64,000 bases of DNA. Source: Acinetobacter calcoaceticus. GTDB lineage: Bacteria; Pseudomonadota; Gammaproteobacteria; Pseudomonadales; Moraxellaceae. The stretch lies in NCBI RefSeq assembly GCF_900520355.1, contig NZ_LS999521.1:3870115-3934114 (forward strand). Reading direction: 5' to 3'. The position numbers and the translations under genes are program-made. The notes under the pieces are model-generated. The model did not search any database, was not told the origin of the DNA, and saw only the letters and a list, made by a program, of their open reading frames with translations. Shown in pieces: positions 61,482 to 64,000 of the stretch (within the stretch, counting starts at the first letter, position 1; each line of letters opens with the position of its first letter).

Positions 61482-61515
61482 AAATCCGCCTAAGATTACC
61501 ATCTTAAGCGGATTT
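61482..61515 (-). terminator. Hairpin between yidC and mnmE
   Basis: AAATCCGC with GCGGATTT and TAAGA with TCTTA around a 6-nt loop, one mismatch; T-rich end on the minus strand. Separates mnmE from yidC transcription at least in part. Confidence 0.7.
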
Positions 61516-61535
61516 ATTCAGCAAAAGTTCAACGA

Positions 61536-63296
61536 TTAAGATGCTGATTCAGTCTTACTTAAACGACTTTTTTCAACACTCTTATTAATAAACGACTGCT
61601 GTAAAATAGTAATACTGTTGTTCACAATCCAATACAACACGAGACCTGCAGGGAAGAACAGCATAAATACCGTAAACATGATTGGCATAATACGGAACAC
61701 TTTTGCCTGCATTGGGTCAGCTGGTTGCGGGTTCAGCATTTGCTGTGCAAACATGGTTACGCCCATGATTAACGGTAAGATGAACCAAGGGTCCATTGCT
61801 GACAAGTCTTGAATCCAGCCTAACCATGGTGCGTGACGTAATTCCACACTTTCCATGAGTACCCAGTACAAGGCAAGGAAAATTGGCATTTGTAGCAACA
61901 ATGGTAAACAACCTGAAAGAGGATTCACTTGTTCACGTTTGTATAAAGCCATCATTTCTTGCGAAAAGCGCATGCGGTCTTCACCGAACTCTTCTTTCAT
62001 GCGTTGCATTTCTGGTGCAATCACACGCATTTTCGCCATAGAACGATAACTTTTTGAAGATAAAGGCCATAAAATCATCTTCACCATAACGGTAAGTAAG
62101 ATGATTGACCATCCCCAGTTGCCCACAATGCTATGGAAGAATTGAAGACCTAAGAACAATAACTTGGCAATCGGCCATAACCACCCATAATCAACAGTCT
62201 GATTCAAGCCAACCGCTAAATCTTTTAATTCAGATTGTACTTTTGGACCTGAATAAAGTTTTGCGTCCACTTCCATTGAAGTGCCTGCCGGAACATTAAT
62301 CACTGGTGAGGTAAAACCAATGATATTCATATGATCAGCAGATTGACGAGATTCAAGTTTAGCTACATAAGGCTGACCATTTGCTTGAGTCAGTTTAAGA
62401 TTTCCAGGAATCCAAGCACTTACAAAATAATGCTGAACAATCCCAACCCATCCACCTTTAGCTTCAGTGCTTACTTTTTCTTCTGAGAAATTAGCAAACT
62501 TAAGCTTGTTGTAGTGTGAATCAGGTGTTCCCCAAGCTCCACCTAAGAAAGTTCCTAGAGTGAAAATACCTTGAGAAGATTTACCAGGATCGTCAGAGTT
62601 ATCACGCTTTAATTGTCCGAACATCTGACCTTGCCAGCTTTGTTGGCTACGGTTAATAACTTGATGTCTTACAACAATTGGATATTGCCCTTGGGTAAAG
62701 GTAAAAGTTTTAATAATTTCAACGCCTTCAGGTGTTTTAAATACCATCGGAACGTTTAAAACTTTTTCAGATTGACCCTTTTGATCCTGTACACCTTTAG
62801 CATCAGCCAAAGTATATGATGTTTTTTCAACAGCATATAATGGTCGACCACCACGACTACTATCTGGTCCATTCAAACCAATTAAGCCAGATTGAGCAAC
62901 GTATGTACGCTTGGCATCATTTTCAAGCATAACAAATGGCTGATCGCTGTCTTTGCTTTTGTCGTGTGAGAGTAATTCAATACGAACAATATCACCACCT
63001 TTTGGATTGATCCAAATATGGTAAAGGTCAGTTTGTACTGAAATAAGCTGTTGATTCACAGGTGCAGTTGCATCTGTGGTTTGTGACTGCGCAATATTTG
63101 CTTGTGGCACATCGGAAGCCACTGTTGCATTTTTAGCATTTGGCAAATCAGCAGATACTTCATGTGAACTTACAGCCGCCGCTTGTTTTTGCGGTGCAGT
63201 TGCAGCATTTCCATAATCTTTTTGCCAAGCCAAAATGAGCAAATATGCGGTGACAAACATGGCCCCGAGAATTGCAAACCTGGCCCATTGTTGCAT
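61536..63296 (-). CDS. yidC: Membrane protein insertase YidC
   Basis: 586 aa. N-terminal membrane anchor (about 5-25), a large periplasmic beta domain (about 60-360, low similarity), then the five-helix insertase core: WGWSIILLTVMVKMILWPLSSKSYRSMAKM near 400 with the conserved Arg-containing groove, and MPIMFTVFMLFFPAGLVLYWIVNN near 540. Inserts and folds inner-membrane proteins, alone or with SecYEG. Follows yidD by 5 bp. Confidence 0.97.
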   Translation of the reverse strand: MQQWARFAILGAMFVTAYLLILAWQKDYGNAATAPQKQAAAVSSHEVSADLPNAKNATVASDVPQANIAQSQTTDATAPVNQQLISVQTDLYHIWINPKGGDIVRIELLSHDKSKDSDQPFVMLENDAKRTYVAQSGLIGLNGPDSSRGGRPLYAVEKTSYTLADAKGVQDQKGQSEKVLNVPMVFKTPEGVEIIKTFTFTQGQYPIVVRHQVINRSQQSWQGQMFGQLKRDNSDDPGKSSQGIFTLGTFLGGAWGTPDSHYNKLKFANFSEEKVSTEAKGGWVGIVQHYFVSAWIPGNLKLTQANGQPYVAKLESRQSADHMNIIGFTSPVINVPAGTSMEVDAKLYSGPKVQSELKDLAVGLNQTVDYGWLWPIAKLLFLGLQFFHSIVGNWGWSIILLTVMVKMILWPLSSKSYRSMAKMRVIAPEMQRMKEEFGEDRMRFSQEMMALYKREQVNPLSGCLPLLLQMPIFLALYWVLMESVELRHAPWLGWIQDLSAMDPWFILPLIMGVTMFAQQMLNPQPADPMQAKVFRIMPIMFTVFMLFFPAGLVLYWIVNNSITILQQSFINKSVEKSRLSKTESAS

Positions 63297-63301
63297 ATCT
63301 A

Positions 63302-63622
63302 TTACCCCAAATGGTTAGAGAGATTTTGCTTCAGTAAACGATCACGAAAGGGTACAGCAACATGATGCGTTTGAGAATCTATTTGATGAAACGAAATAAA
63401 ACGAATTGCTTTTGGCGGTACCGGATCATATCCAGATCCTCCCCACGGATGACAACGACAAATCCGTTTAGAAGATAACCAAACGCCTTTTATCGCACCA
63501 TGAGTTTGCAATGCTTCTATCGCATATTGGGAACAGGTCGGAATATAACGACAACGGGGTCCAAGAAGCGGACTAATCGCAATTTGATACAGTCGAATCA
63601 ACCAACGTAGAAAACGAACCAT
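63302..63622 (-). CDS. yidD: Membrane protein insertion efficiency factor
   Basis: 106 aa. [39 protein letters not shown], with conserved Cys residues, is the YidD signature; [17 protein letters not shown] follows. The tail is 30 residues longer than the shortest homologues. Membrane-surface partner of YidC. Lies 10 bp after rnpA and 5 bp before yidC. Confidence 0.95.
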   Translation of the reverse strand: MVRFLRWLIRLYQIAISPLLGPRCRYIPTCSQYAIEALQTHGAIKGVWLSSKRICRCHPWGGSGYDPVPPKAIRFISFHQIDSQTHHVAVPFRDRLLKQNLSNHLG

Positions 63623-63632
63623 TGGCTATCTC

Positions 63633-64000
63633 TTAATTTTGCGAGGTTGTGCCAACTTTAGAATGTTTTTTTGCCAAACGTTGTAATTTTTGCCAAGCAA
63701 AATCTAATTGTTGATATAGCTCAGCATTCGTAATCGTTTCTATACCAACTTTCGGCATGACCACAATATCTATGTCTGATCCAAAATTCGGCTGATGTAG
63801 ACGAAAGCTCTCACGAGCAAGACGTTTTATTCGATTTCTTTCATGCGCACGGCGCACTTTTTTCTTAGCAACAACAATACCCAAACGGCTATTAGGCTGT
63901 TCGGTTAATTTTGCAAGAAATAAAAAATGGGGTTGATGCACTTTAAAAAGCGCACCATCGAATACACTTTTATAATCTGCAGCACAGCGTATTCGCACAT
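63633..64000 (-). CDS. rnpA: Ribonuclease P protein component, 5' end beyond window
   Basis: Protein subunit of RNase P, which matures tRNA 5' ends. The frame is open up to the window edge, so the true start is probably beyond 64000. [20 protein letters not shown] and the RNR-type motif [16 protein letters not shown] (near residue 51 from the edge) identify it. First of the rnpA-yidD-yidC string. rpmH and dnaA should lie beyond the edge. Confidence 0.94.
   Translation of the reverse strand, partial: VRIRCAADYKSVFDGALFKVHQPHFLFLAKLTEQPNSRLGIVVAKKKVRRAHERNRIKRLARESFRLHQPNFGSDIDIVVMPKVGIETITNAELYQQLDFAWQKLQRLAKKHSKVGTTSQN

Overview
The window is core chromosome of an Acinetobacter species, most likely from the A. 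calcoaceticus-baumannii group. The evidence is the AT-rich composition, the Acinetobacter-type gene sets (Tat-secreted phosphocholine-specific phospholipase C, DesT-type desaturase locus, ssu sulfonate operon, paired SsuA-like proteins) and an rrn operon with tRNA-Ile and tRNA-Ala. No insertion sequence, prophage, integron, plasmid module or CRISPR array is visible. The right edge stops inside rnpA, so by the usual gammaproteobacterial order rpmH, dnaA and dnaN should lie just beyond it.

Layout. 1-0.6 kb: end of nadC and two tiny overlapping reverse ORFs. 1.1-4.3 kb: phospholipase C with a small lipoprotein gene ahead of it, then rph. 4.5-7.5 kb: a desaturase and ferredoxin-reductase pair divergent from its TetR regulator, with operator boxes in a 19-bp register between them. 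7.7-14.1 kb: a second TetR gene, dsbA, ubiG-mupP-yciK (ubiquinone, cell-wall recycling, SDR), two RcnB-like periplasmic proteins and argA. 14.4-19.3 kb: ssu operon for alkanesulfonate uptake and desulfonation. 19.5-22 kb: a RutR-like regulator, a nucleosidase and a TDT-family carrier. 22-28 kb: ribF-ileS-lspA-fkpB, an FMN reductase and an ankyrin protein. 28.2-33.9 kb: a complete rrn operon on the minus strand (16S, tRNA-Ile, tRNA-Ala, 23S, 5S) with promoter and terminator. 34-39 kb: periplasmic cyclophilin, an HSL-type hydrolase, two small lipoproteins, a metallo-beta-lactamase-fold protein with a degenerate metal site, and a divergent LysR gene. 39-42 kb: grpE-dnaK with sigma-32-like promoters. 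42-44.7 kb: two tandem matrixin-like metalloproteases and an acidic protein of unknown function. 44.7-48.4 kb: mltB-like transglycosylase, a 0.7-kb AT-rich region with 16 copies of a 12-mer and four perfect DnaA boxes, then purK-purE. 48.6-54 kb: DUF486 protein, mpl, ltrA, a PAP2 phosphatase and terC behind a manganese (yybP-ykoY) riboswitch. 54.2-57.5 kb: a purine block (Rieske oxygenase, guanine deaminase, hypoxanthine phosphoribosyltransferase) with a sigma-54-type promoter. 57.6-64 kb: a GlsB-like protein, a DsbC-like protein, a divergent CDF exporter and RcnR-type sensor, then mnmE-yidC-yidD-rnpA.

The most unusual structure is the non-coding stretch at about 46.02-46.67 kb. It looks like a replication origin or a DnaA-titration site: an inverted pair of DnaA boxes sits in the gap between two groups of eight 12-mer repeats, and two more boxes lie in the right group. 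Three parS-like centromere sites occur in the window, at 17.66, 34.73 and 58.75 kb. The 46-kb element is almost midway between the last two, and about 17 kb from the presumed position of dnaA. Other points worth a second look are the phased DesT operator array, the purine block with its sigma-54 promoter and leader hairpin, the pseudo-active site of the MBL protein, the tandem matrixins with internal coiled coils, and the chance that the rrn operon is a rearrangement junction.
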